From assembly GCF_001956045.1 (NCBI RefSeq), contig NZ_MRTH01000007.1, positions 264,789 to 328,788 on the forward strand: DNA of 64,000 nucleotides. The letters are read 5' to 3'. Position 1 is the stretch's first letter. Each line of letters starts with the position of its first letter. This document shows, piece after piece, positions 8,929 to 18,200 of the stretch. The notes below the pieces were generated by a model. It did no database searches. It was given only the letters and a program-made list of their open reading frames with translations, and was not told the origin of the DNA. Source of the DNA: Paenibacillus sp. FSL H7-0331 (lineage in GTDB: Bacteria > Bacillota > Bacilli > Paenibacillales > NBRC-103111). The position numbers and the translations under genes were made by a program.

Positions 8929-10356
8929 ATGACTCATACAGAAATAACGACAGGCTCTCTTCACCAACTACTAAGTAACATGGATGATGCCGAATTTATC
9001 GAGGCCCGTGCTGCATTGGGGCGTAAAATAAGCCTTTACTATATCAGAACCTTAATTGATCAGGAGCGGTTGAATGAAGTCGTCGTAGAGCCGTTGGTGC
9101 GTGATCCTGATCGAGCTGCTATCCAATGTCTGGCCGCTTCAAAGGTAATCACCATATCCAGATTGGAAGAGGCGCATAAGCAGTTGCTGTCCGGAGCGGT
9201 CGTGCTTAACGATACGGCGACTGATATTTGGCTTGCTGTACCTCTTGAGAACCCATTAAGTCGCTCTGTTGAATCCTCGGAGACGGAAACGATCATTTAC
9301 GGAGCAAAGGACAGTTTTAGCGAGCAAATTGAGCAGAACATCACCATGATCCGCAGGCGGCTTCCCTTAGCTGAATTGAAGACGGAGAAGTTCACGGTGG
9401 GAACTCTAAGCAAGACTACACTCATGCTCATGTACATGGACGGATTGACGAATCCCGAGTTTATTGAGACGGCCAGGAGTAAAATCAGCAACATTGACTT
9501 CGATCAATTCCTTGATTCCTCCCAAGTTGCCGCATTTATGGAAGACCATCATCATACAATTTTTCCTCAGTTTTTGGAGACTGATCGTCCTGATGCATGC
9601 GCTAATGCGCTGGGTATCGGAAAGTTAGTTATTCTTGTGAACAATACGCCCTATGCTTTGATCGCACCCATTACCTTTTTTCATCTGTTTCAATCTCCAG
9701 AAGATTATTTTCTTCGCTGGCCTGTTGCCAGTTTTTTTCGCTGTATTCGATATTTCGGCTTCTTTCTTTCGGTTGTGCTCATGCCTTTCTATGTAGCACT
9801 GGCCACCCACCATTATCAAATGCTGCCTCTTCAAATCCTTTATGTATTGCTGGAATCTCGGAGTAAGCTGCCATTCTCGCCGTTCTGGGAGGCGTTCATT
9901 ATGATGATCACTCTGGAGATCATCAAAGAAGCCAGTCTACGTATGCCAACTAAAACGAGTCAAACCCTCGGCATCATTGGCGGTATCGTGATGGGTCAGG
10001 CCGCTGTACAGGCCGGATTTGCGAGCAAAGTATTGATTGTTTTCATGGGCATTTCCGCAATTTCCTCGTTCTTGGTTCCCAATTATCTAATGACGAGATC
10101 CAGCACACTCATCCAATTTGTTTTTCTCGTTCTTTCTGCCTTTCTAGGCATTCCTGGAATCATAATGGGGATTATTGTGTTCCTCATTCATTTGAATGGA
10201 CTTTCCTCCTTGAAGCAGCCCTTTTTCGCACCGGTATCACCGTTTTATGGGAAGGAATGGTTCGACTTATTCATTCGAGGACCGTTGACTTGGATGAAAA
10301 CCCGTCCAGAGTCTTTACGCCCTCTCCAGATCTGGCGTTACAGTAAAAGGAGATGA
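8929..10356 (+). CDS. Spore germination protein, GerA family (receptor A subunit)
   Basis: 475 residues from the ATG at 8929. I chose this start because GGAAGGTG lies 8 nt upstream; an in-frame GTG at 8911 would overlap that site. The hydrophilic N-terminal half is followed by membrane segments in the C-terminal half, with the family hallmarks MPFYVALATHHYQMLP and GIIGGIVMGQAAVQAG, and SSTL near a late helix. It is the A subunit of a nutrient germinant receptor in the spore inner membrane, acting with the B and C subunits encoded next. The operon spacing is tight (4 nt to the next gene). The ligand cannot be predicted. Confidence 0.95.
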   Translation: MTHTEITTGSLHQLLSNMDDAEFIEARAALGRKISLYYIRTLIDQERLNEVVVEPLVRDPDRAAIQCLAASKVITISRLEEAHKQLLSGAVVLNDTATDIWLAVPLENPLSRSVESSETETIIYGAKDSFSEQIEQNITMIRRRLPLAELKTEKFTVGTLSKTTLMLMYMDGLTNPEFIETARSKISNIDFDQFLDSSQVAAFMEDHHHTIFPQFLETDRPDACANALGIGKLVILVNNTPYALIAPITFFHLFQSPEDYFLRWPVASFFRCIRYFGFFLSVVLMPFYVALATHHYQMLPLQILYVLLESRSKLPFSPFWEAFIMMITLEIIKEASLRMPTKTSQTLGIIGGIVMGQAAVQAGFASKVLIVFMGISAISSFLVPNYLMTRSSTLIQFVFLVLSAFLGIPGIIMGIIVFLIHLNGLSSLKQPFFAPVSPFYGKEWFDLFIRGPLTWMKTRPESLRPLQIWRYSKRR

Positions 10357-10360
10357 AAAA

Positions 10361-11482
10361 TTGAAGAACTTGTCTCTATTTGAGAAAACATCAACCTATG
10401 GTGGCATTTATATCATGTTTATTGTGAACCGGCTGCAGACACTTTATTTCATGCTGATTATGCCTACTTATTTGGTACAACCGTATATGATTTGGGGGAT
10501 AATTGCTATCGGCATATTGTCGCATTTGAATCTAGTGCTGTTGTTTAAGTGGTTATGTTCTGAGCGTTCTGCCAAAGGATTTGAAGGCTTTGTGGAGTTA
10601 TTCGGTTCGAAATGGATTCGATTTTTCGCTTTTATCGGGTTGATTCCGATTGGAATGAAGATCATCGTTATTACGATAGGTTATACGGAAATGATCCAAA
10701 AATTTATTTTTCCCTCAATGGATCTGAAGGTGCTCCTTGGATTGATTGTAGCTCTTAGTGCATACGTAGTTTCACAAGGCATGGAGAAAACAATCCGCTT
10801 CGTGACCGTCGTATTTTTCAGCGCAGTTTGGATCATCCTGGTCTTCATCCCGGTGTTGTATCTGCCTACGGCATTTCCGTATGAGTTGTTTCCGTTGATA
10901 CCAACTGATGGGTCTGATTCAATGTGGAAAAAGTTGTTGTTCCTGTGGTCCTCTTTGTCAGGTCCGGAATATTTGATTTGTTTGGCACCCTGGCTAGATC
11001 TTAAGCGTAAGGAACGGATATTTGCATCCATAGCTAACGTAATGTCCGTACTTGAATACTTGTTTATGTTCGTAGTTTCGCTGTTATTTTTCGGTGCTGC
11101 TTACCTGAAGGAGGTTCAGTTTCCAGTTGTTAAAATAGCAAGTTACTTTCAATTCCCCCTCTTTGAACGAATTGACGTGATCCTGATCTCAATGCAAATG
11201 TTCAATTTCGTTTTCGCCATAGCCATTTTTTTACTGTGTTTTTATGGAGCAGTCCGTATTGCGACAGGCAGGCATCAGAAAAAGAAACCGTCTACCCGAT
11301 TTGGATTGCTTATCTTGTACTTGACCATCTTTACAGTAATGTTGATTGTCGTGAAATTGATCTGGACAGACGTATTTAGGCAACACGTGCTCATTTCGAT
11401 TCAGATCTGGCTTGGGGCATTCACTTATCTTGTTATCCCGGGCTTATTGTTGATTGCTAATAAGCGAAAGGGGGTTGCCTAG
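10361..11482 (+). CDS. Spore germination protein, GerB family (permease-like B subunit)
   Basis: 373 residues, about ten hydrophobic segments, related to APC-superfamily amino-acid permeases; in GerA-type receptors this subunit is thought to bind the germinant. The start is TTG at 10361 behind AAAGGAG, which overlaps the stop of the upstream gene. WSSLSGPEYLICLAPWLDL near residues 205-225 lies in the region where this family has a conserved loop. Integral to the spore inner membrane. Confidence 0.93.
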   Translation: MKNLSLFEKTSTYGGIYIMFIVNRLQTLYFMLIMPTYLVQPYMIWGIIAIGILSHLNLVLLFKWLCSERSAKGFEGFVELFGSKWIRFFAFIGLIPIGMKIIVITIGYTEMIQKFIFPSMDLKVLLGLIVALSAYVVSQGMEKTIRFVTVVFFSAVWIILVFIPVLYLPTAFPYELFPLIPTDGSDSMWKKLLFLWSSLSGPEYLICLAPWLDLKRKERIFASIANVMSVLEYLFMFVVSLLFFGAAYLKEVQFPVVKIASYFQFPLFERIDVILISMQMFNFVFAIAIFLLCFYGAVRIATGRHQKKKPSTRFGLLILYLTIFTVMLIVVKLIWTDVFRQHVLISIQIWLGAFTYLVIPGLLLIANKRKGVA

Positions 11483-11485
11483 AGA

Positions 11486-12589
11486 ATGCGAACATTTAGA
11501 TGGATTTCTATCTGCTGTATATGGATTCTTACGCTGTTGACGACAGGATGTTCTACCTTTGTTGAAAATAATAAAATCGAAGAAATTGCCCCAGTAGTTT
11601 TCTGGTCGTTACGTCAAGGGGAAAATGGGAAAGTCAAAATTAGCACGCTTGCCCCTCCTCTGATTAATGAGAAGAAGCGTCTGCTCTCCCTTCAGGTTGA
11701 CCTCCTCAAGCTTGGAAGCAAGGATTTCAATTTCAAGTATTACCGGGAGTTAAAGAACGCCCAAATACGGTTGTTGATGATTGATGAGGGGTTGGCAAAG
11801 CAAGGAATCCATTCGCTAATCAACACCCTATCGCTCGATCCCGAAATATCATCGCGTCTTTATCTCGTCGTGACTAAGGGGAACGTTGAAGATTACATTA
11901 ACAGTCAGCTTGAGAAACAGGAGGACCTGGATTTCTTCATTTATCTACTTTTCAAACACTATGAAGCCAATAATGAAGGTGTCATCACGGTTGTCAATCT
12001 GCATGAATTTATCAAGAAACTCTATTCGCCATATGCGAGCCCGATCATGCCAGTATTTAAGGTTAGTAAGGAAGATTTCACCTATGAAGGAACTGCCTTC
12101 TTTCAGCGAGACCGGCTGATAACAATCGCCAAAGCGATGGATGAACAAGTATTTCAATTATTTAATCACCATCATTACGCAAAACTGCTTTCGATACCAG
12201 AGTTATCGGTAGGCATTGGTCACATTCGTTTGAAACAAAATTGGAGTATCCAGCCAGATCGTACATCAACAAAACTAACAGTTGATTTGCATGGCAGCAT
12301 TGAGGAATATCGCGGGGATAAAGACATAATGAATCCTGAAGAAGAGGTGCAGTTGAACAGAGAGATCCAAACGAGACTGGAGATTCAAACGAAGGAACTC
12401 CTAACTAACATGCAGCGGTGGAAAGTGGATCCACTCCAGGTTGGAAATAGGACGTTGAGACCGTTCGCGAGGCCAGTCAGTGAACAACAGTGGTTTAATG
12501 ATTGGGAGCATATGAAGATCGATGTCTCTTACCGAATTCATTTACACACACTGATCAGCTTGAAAACATCATCATTAATGTCTCCATAG
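11486..12589 (+). CDS. Spore germination lipoprotein, GerC family (receptor C subunit)
   Basis: 367 residues. Signal peptide with lipobox LTTGC (Cys22) predicts lipid anchoring. The rest is a soluble domain of GerAC type, including KEDFTYEGTAFFQRDRLI and a C-terminal region ending in a hydrophilic helix. The ATG lies 3 nt after the stop of the B gene, behind AAAGGGGG. This completes a canonical A-B-C receptor operon with no missing subunit. A small GAGC/GCTC hairpin followed by T's at 12609-12630 may be the operon terminator, though it is weak. Confidence 0.92.
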   Translation: MRTFRWISICCIWILTLLTTGCSTFVENNKIEEIAPVVFWSLRQGENGKVKISTLAPPLINEKKRLLSLQVDLLKLGSKDFNFKYYRELKNAQIRLLMIDEGLAKQGIHSLINTLSLDPEISSRLYLVVTKGNVEDYINSQLEKQEDLDFFIYLLFKHYEANNEGVITVVNLHEFIKKLYSPYASPIMPVFKVSKEDFTYEGTAFFQRDRLITIAKAMDEQVFQLFNHHHYAKLLSIPELSVGIGHIRLKQNWSIQPDRTSTKLTVDLHGSIEEYRGDKDIMNPEEEVQLNREIQTRLEIQTKELLTNMQRWKVDPLQVGNRTLRPFARPVSEQQWFNDWEHMKIDVSYRIHLHTLISLKTSSLMSP

Positions 12590-12666
12590 CAAGCTGATTG
12601 TAATCGGCGAGCACCGGCGGCTCTTTTGTTTATCAATTTTTGAACAATTTCCTTGCCGTAGGTTTT

Positions 12667-12707
12667 TTGAAGCATATAGCTGCCAAAACGGCAGAATTAT
12701 GCTTCAA
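12667..12707. repeat. Right-end pair of inverted 19-bp subterminal repeats
   Basis: One copy at 12667-12685 on the plus strand and one at 12689-12707 on the minus strand face each other across 3 bp, forming a long palindrome. Both match the left-end repeat consensus (TTGAAGCATA...TGCC). The minus-strand copy is part of the right terminal repeat. Confidence 0.8.
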
Positions 12708-12713
12708 GTCACA
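12689..12713 (-). repeat. Terminal inverted repeat, right (TIR-R)
   Basis: Read from 12713 leftwards it begins TGTGACTTGAA, like the left end, and ends TCTGCCG. It is followed outward by AAGCT at 12714-12718. Confidence 0.85.
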
Positions 12714-12744
12714 AAGCTCCTGTTCGTTTTCTGGATTTGCAGTA
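12714..12744 (-). repeat. Target-site duplication (right copy) and right half of the split terminator repeat
   Basis: AAGCT at 12714-12718 repeats 8396-8400. The whole 31 bp matches 19400-19430 at 28 positions by eye and runs straight into an ssrA 3'-end remnant, as it does at the intact copy. Confidence 0.85.
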
Positions 12745-12858
12745 TGGAGACGAGGGGAGTCGAACCCGGTGAGCTTCCGCTTTGCTCCTTTTTAAGGCTA
12801 CACGGTGTCCATAACACCACATATGCTTCTATGGTGCAATTACGGTTTTGATCTCACC
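12745..12858 (-). pseudogene. Degenerate partial copy of the ssrA (tmRNA) 3' end
   Basis: The first 23 bp (12745-12767) equal the tmRNA 3' acceptor/T-arm sequence at 20557-20579. After a replaced stretch with its own GGTGT/ACACC hairpin, 12826-12858 again resembles the tmRNA sequence at about 20606-20638, with several changes. It cannot form a functional tmRNA: the tag frame, 5' half and pseudoknots are absent. Same orientation as the intact gene. Confidence 0.75.
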
Positions 12859-12882
12859 CGTATCGTTTCCTCTCATCACGTC

Positions 12883-14037
12883 TCACTGGCCGCAACATTT
12901 CTTATACTTCTTCCCGCTCCCGCATGGGCAGGGCTCATTCCTCCCCACTTTAACAGACACTGCTTGCTGGTCAAGATATATAACATTGTTATTATTTGTT
13001 TTCTGACTGGAGCTCGAACCTAGCTCGGCAGGTGTATGCCCACGATTAGACCATATTCTAGTATGATTATAGACATCTATAATCAATGGTACAATCGCCT
13101 GTAGTTGCTCCTTTGTATTGAAACGAATATTTCTTCGCTCAAACTCATCCATAATTGCGGCTATCGGCTCTTCCATAGAGCAAGCAAGTTGAATATCATC
13201 CACAAGGGATTCTACAAGCAATTTATCCCTGCATAGATGCTGTAAAATATATGTATACAAATTGTCCAACTGAGGAGTCTTTTCGAAATAATCCGACTCT
13301 GCGTAATTTAGAAACTCCTGCTTGTCTGGAATATAGTAAGGTTTATCCTTAGCCCCCTCAAGAAGTGCAACTTTCTCATCTTTGTTATCGTAACCAAAAT
13401 ACTCATCGATGACATCGCCGTGTTTTAAGTACCATGTCTGAGCCCTACCTAAAATCTTTACATAAACACTATAAAACTCGGTCTCAGTCAATTGACACTT
13501 ATTTTGTGAATTGAAAATTTCAATGACCTTATCCTGTGGACAGATCCCATATAAATTAGCTGATGCATTGATATACTGTAAAATTAACTGTAAGCGGTCA
13601 CGGTCTTCAAGGAAAGCTTCCAGCGGCATGCTGCGATATGCTTCCTTGATCTCCTCAGGAATTAAGAAGTACATCTTCTCTTCTTTATAAAAAGAATAAA
13701 GCAGACCTTTCTCCATCAAAAACAAATACATCCCTGGATACATCGTGTCATCCTGAACATAAGGAGCTTTTAGAAGCCTATCTATTAATTTCCACTCCTC
13801 AGTTTTTGCAATTAATAAGGCAGCTCTCACTACATTGACATCCTTAATGTGCTGATAAAGCGCATCTGCAAGGTCCTGCTTCTTCATCTTGGATCGACCT
13901 GGAAGCTCGTAACGGGAAGCAAGTAAACTTAATCGCTCCTTTGTAAGGACTTGCAGATTATCCTTCAGCTTTGTTGTAACCTCACCTTTTATCGCATGCT
14001 GGATGTTCAATTCTCCTACTTTTTTTGCAAAATCCAT
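12883..14037 (-). CDS. SEC-C motif protein of unknown function
   Basis: 384 residues from the ATG at 14037, which has GAAGGG about 8 nt upstream; an ATG at 14061 would add 8 residues but lacks a site. Near the N-terminus a SAP/Rho-N-like helical stretch is visible ([13 protein letters not shown], then [12 protein letters not shown]). The C-terminus ends with the SEC-C zinc motif [14 protein letters not shown], found in SecA and in many proteins of unknown role, where it binds zinc. No catalytic motif is recognised. It is transcribed divergently from the HD gene, and both lie between two ssrA remnants, so it is probably accessory cargo. Confidence 0.75.
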   Translation of the reverse strand: MDFAKKVGELNIQHAIKGEVTTKLKDNLQVLTKERLSLLASRYELPGRSKMKKQDLADALYQHIKDVNVVRAALLIAKTEEWKLIDRLLKAPYVQDDTMYPGMYLFLMEKGLLYSFYKEEKMYFLIPEEIKEAYRSMPLEAFLEDRDRLQLILQYINASANLYGICPQDKVIEIFNSQNKCQLTETEFYSVYVKILGRAQTWYLKHGDVIDEYFGYDNKDEKVALLEGAKDKPYYIPDKQEFLNYAESDYFEKTPQLDNLYTYILQHLCRDKLLVESLVDDIQLACSMEEPIAAIMDEFERRNIRFNTKEQLQAIVPLIIDVYNHTRIWSNRGHTPAELGSSSSQKTNNNNVIYLDQQAVSVKVGRNEPCPCGSGKKYKKCCGQ

Positions 14038-14202
14038 TCTCATTTCCCTTCTTCTATTCATTTAATATAGCTATATTGTATCTTATCGTATTGAAAATTT
14101 AAATTGAAACAACTCCCAATTAGAGTTAATTATCCAATGACAAATAGGTTGTATACTTTACATATATCATCACGCATCCAGCAAAAGAGAGGAAACTAAA
14201 CT

Positions 14203-14832
14203 ATGGGGATTCATACGTATTTCCAATCACTAACCGATTTAGAGAGAATTATCCGTTGCCCAGGCAAATTCAAATTTCAGGAGCACAGTGTATCTGCTCA
14301 TTCCTGGAAGGTAGTGCAATATGCCAAAACATTGGCTGATATTGAAGAAAGTAATGGAGTCGTTGTGGATTGGAAAAAACTATACGAAATAACCAGTAGT
14401 CATGATTACGGTGAAATTTTTATTGGAGATATTAAAACACCTGTGAAGCACTATTCACTGGAGCTGCGAGCCATGCTGCAAAAAGTAGAAGAAGGCATGG
14501 TCGCTCATTTCATTGATGATCATATTCCACAAGAATTCCAGCACATTTTTCGCAGACAACTGCGTGAAGGCAAAGACGATTCAGTAGAAGGAAAAATATT
14601 GGAAGTCGCTGATAAACTCGATCAGATCTACGAGGCCTTTACCGAGCTGCAGCTAGGGAATACAGAAAAAGAATTCATCATCATGTATCGAACTGCTCTT
14701 ATAAAAATTAAAGGGATAAAGCTCCATTGTGTTAACTATTTTCTTCATCATATTTTACCTGATATCGTTAGTGAAGGATCAAGATCACCTATCGATATTG
14801 AAAAGATTACGAACGAGGCCTTAGCGTCATAG
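14203..14832 (+). CDS. HD-domain phosphohydrolase, YfbR-like
   Basis: 209 residues with the YfbR-type pattern: HSVSAHSWKVVQYA near 28-41 (first metal His), SHDYGEIFIGDIKTPVKHY near 66-84 (HD pair plus E and GDI.TP.K), and ADKLDQIYEAF near 146-156 (third metal Asp). Family members remove phosphate from deoxynucleoside 5'-monophosphates. AGAGAGG precedes the ATG. It is cytoplasmic and divergent from the SEC-C gene. Its exact substrate here is inference from the family only. Confidence 0.82.
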   Translation: MGIHTYFQSLTDLERIIRCPGKFKFQEHSVSAHSWKVVQYAKTLADIEESNGVVVDWKKLYEITSSHDYGEIFIGDIKTPVKHYSLELRAMLQKVEEGMVAHFIDDHIPQEFQHIFRRQLREGKDDSVEGKILEVADKLDQIYEAFTELQLGNTEKEFIIMYRTALIKIKGIKLHCVNYFLHHILPDIVSEGSRSPIDIEKITNEALAS

Positions 14833-15218
14833 GTGTTGCACTTCATTTCAAGCTTGATTTATTATTGTGTTCCATCTGGCATTCCAACCTGATTAATTCC
14901 CACCTCCTATCTCCTCAATCCATGCAAAAAAACAGCGACAAACTCCACTCACTGATGACAACCTTAGCAGAACATGCTCTTGCCATCTCCTCCGTTCTCA
15001 CATCATTCCGCGCGGTCCGCCCCCTTGACCAGGTGCCAATAATGCAAAAGGCACCGGCCAAATGGTCAGTGCCTTTTGCTTTTATGGAGACGAATCGTGG
15101 CTGGGCAAATCCACAATTCACCGCAGCGTAATACTGAAGATTCTTGAGGAGACCACTTAAGCGCACTTAAGCGGCTCCCTCAAAGCAACGGTATCGATTG
15201 TTTAATTGTTATTTGCTT
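14833..15218. other. Intergenic region between convergent HD and SLH genes
   Basis: Apart from the hairpin at 15044-15079 nothing is clearly functional. TATGGAGACGA at 15083-15093, next to that hairpin, equals the tip of the tmRNA 3' end and its flank and may be one more, heavily decayed, ssrA trace; this is weak. Confidence 0.35.
15044..15079. terminator. Bidirectional intrinsic terminator
   Basis: A perfect 11-bp stem (GCAAAAGGCAC/GTGCCTTTTGC), with TGACC/GGCCA-like pairing inside and T's on both outer sides. It serves the convergent HD and SLH genes. Confidence 0.75.
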
Positions 15219-18200
15219 TTACTCAGCAGCATGATCGATTGATGCTTCCTGAATTTGTCCAAACGCCCAGTGATCATTCGGAACATCCGACCATATAGCG
15301 GCCATAGTGGTTAACGGCCCTCGACCTAGCAACCTATTGATCATCGCAACCACCTCTGCACGCTTCAATGTCTGCTCAGGACGGAACGTACCGTCCGCAT
15401 AACCACTGATGATGCCAGTCGCTTTCAATTGCTCAATGGCTGTTTGTGCCCAATGCCCTTTTACATCCGGAAAGCTTTCGCCGCTGCTTGGGGTGTTGCT
15501 TGACAATCGAGATAAGATCACTGCAATTTCAGCACGGGTAATCATCTGCTCCGCTTTGAAACTTCCATCCTCATAACCTTCCATCAAGCCCATTTTCGTC
15601 ACTTGCTCGATAGCCTCTTGGGCCCAGTGGGTCGAAGCGACATCAGTGTAAGTGAAGTGGGTTTTGTTGGCTGCTTTCTCGAATGCTCTGAACAGCAGGG
15701 TTGCCATTTCAGCGCGGGTAATGCTTTTTTCCGGACCGAATGTACCGTCGGGATAACCGGAAATATACGCTTTGTGCTGCTTCTCCGTTTCTGGCTTCAC
15801 GTCTTCCATTTCCACATTGACTGTGCTCGGTTCATTGACTGTAATCGGTTCACTTTGCTGATAGCTGTCGCTTCCTCCGGAAGAAGACGACTCCTGCAAT
15901 CTCAATTCGATGGAGGCGGTAATTGCTGTCGCCGTCTCATTGCCTGCTGCATCCTTGAGCTTCATGTACACCGTTTTGGTGCCGATGCCTACTGATAATG
16001 TCCATGGCTTCGTTCCGGCAACCGGCTCCCACGCGCTCCAGGTCACCTCGTCGTTGGAGAACGACATCTGGACATTGCCTGTTCCTGGAACGGATGGAGG
16101 CAGCGCAGCTGCCAGTTTCATGGAAGCAGCCAGTTCCCGCAGGATCAAATCGTTAGTTGATGCAAGCCATATCGGCTGCTTTTCCGCTTTAGTATAAATA
16201 GCTCCTATCCCATCAGGATCTTCGCCTGTCACCGTCAGAGTAACCAATACCGAGTTCGTCGTCGTCACTCCGCTGTTAATGCTTAATGTTCCTGCAGGAG
16301 ATGTTTTGTCGAAATTCACACTGTTACCACTGCTGTCCGTTGTCGTATTCACTGTTTTACTTGCACCGCCGGGAGCACTTGCAGAGAAGTAAATAAGTAC
16401 ATCCCCTTCGCTGTCACTAGCCGTGAACGTACGTGCTGCACTGTACACGTTGCCGCTAACGCTCGTGGCGGGTATTGCAGTCCCAAAACCACCGATGTAT
16501 ACGTTCGGAAGAGCACTAAGCTCTCTATTAGACGTAAACGTCACGGTCACGGTGTCGCCTACTTTAGCAACTCCAGCCATGGGATTGCTGCTCAATATGC
16601 TATTCAACATCACATCCAGAGGCGTTGCTTCCTGCAATTCGATGGAGGCGATAATTACTGTCGCCGTCTCATTGCCTGCTGCATCCTTGAGCTTCATGTA
16701 CACCATTTTGGTGCCGTTGCCTGCTGATAATGTCCATGGTTTCATTCCGGCAACCGGCTCCCACTGGCTCCAGGACACCTCGTCGTTTGAGAACGACATC
16801 TGGACATTGCCTGTTCCTGGAACGGATGGAGGCAGAGCAACTGCCAGCTTCATGGAAGCAGCCAGTTCCCGCAGGATCAAATCGTTAGTTGACGCAAGCC
16901 ATATCGGCTGCTTTTCCGCTTTGGTATAAACAGCTCCTATCCCATCGGGATCTTTGCCTGTCACCGTCAGAGTAACTGATACCGTGTCGGTCACCGCCGC
17001 TCCACCGTTAATGCTCAATGTTCCTGCAGGAGATGTTTTGTCGAAATTCACACTGTTACCACTGCTGTCCATTGTCGTATTCACTGTTTTATTTGTAACG
17101 CCTGGAGCACTTGCAGAGAAGTAAATAAATACATCCCCTTCGCTGTCATTAGCCGTGAACGTACGCGCTGCGCTGTACACGTTGCCGCTAACGCTCGTGG
17201 CCGGTATTGCAGTTCCAAAATCACCGATATATACGTTCGGAAGAGCGCTAAGCTCCCTATTAGACGTAAACGTCACGGTTACGGTGTCGCCTACTTTGGC
17301 AACACCGGCCGTCGGATTGTTGCTCAATATGCTGTTCAACGTCACATCCAAAGGAAGCACGCCCTTGGTTAAGGTAACCGTGACGGCATGTGCTGCATCT
17401 TTGATCGATTCGATTCCGTTATCGGTTGCGGTGATAACAAACTTATAGGTTCCGGCGGTTAAATCGCCGATGTTGGCCGCGGCCACCGATCCGTTCGCAC
17501 CGCTCGTTCCAAGAGAGATGGCCGGTCCTAACTCACCGGGATCAATTGTGCCATTGGAGTTGCTATCGGTCCATAAATAAGCTTTTACGGGCAAGTTTGC
17601 TCCTACTGCATTCACAGCGCTTTGGAGCTTGTCCTGCGTTCCCGTGTAGTTGTCTACAACGGCAAATTTAGAAGCATCGACATCGGATTGGAGCGTTATC
17701 GAATGGCCGCTAACATCGACCCAGGCACCAGCTGCAGGAGAAAAATTTATATAAACCAAAACCTTATAATCGCCTCCGGTCAGTGGAATTCCCGTGCTGT
17801 CCCGAGTATCGGTGGAAGAGCCTGTCCAATTCCAAACATTCAGATCGTCGATCCCGTAAGGGATAGGAGATTTGTTGATAGGCTTATCGCTAGCAAGATC
17901 AGGAATCCGTGCCATTATTGATGGCAAAATATAAATATCAAACGTATAGGTCTCTCTATCCAGATTATTGCTATAGTGATGTTCCACCCATTCAACGGAA
18001 ATATCTCTGCCGTCAATACCAGCATGAGTCTGATCATTGTCTGTTGCATTACCGGCGGCGGCCGTCCCATAGGCTGCAAAGCCCAGTTGAAGTTCTGTTT
18101 GATCCGCCGCAATTTCCAGGTTTGTTAAAGGAATTTGGTACTCGTATACTTTATGCTGATAAGATACCTTGTCTGTATACGTAAAAAATTGTTGGCCCCA

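Larger units (their letters stand above)
8401..12713 (+). mobile_element. Non-autonomous transposon-like element carrying a ger operon (4,313 bp)
   Basis: The boundaries are defined by 25-bp terminal inverted repeats matching at 22 positions (both start TGTGACTTGAA), a 5-bp flanking duplication AAGCT, and multiple 19-bp subterminal repeats. The uninterrupted target is preserved in a second copy at 19356-19430. The only genes inside are the three ger genes; no transposase, resolvase or integrase frame is present. TGT...ACA ends, 5-bp duplications and arrays of transposase-site-like repeats are features of Tn7-like and related DDE transposons; assignment to that group is inference. It would need a transposase supplied in trans, or may be a decayed derivative. 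Confidence 0.85.

Noticed and set aside
8679..8930. 83-codon minus-strand frame inside the ger element, tested as a possible transposition gene
   Set aside because: It spans the large hairpin and the sigma-G promoter, has no ribosome-binding site and no recognisable motif.
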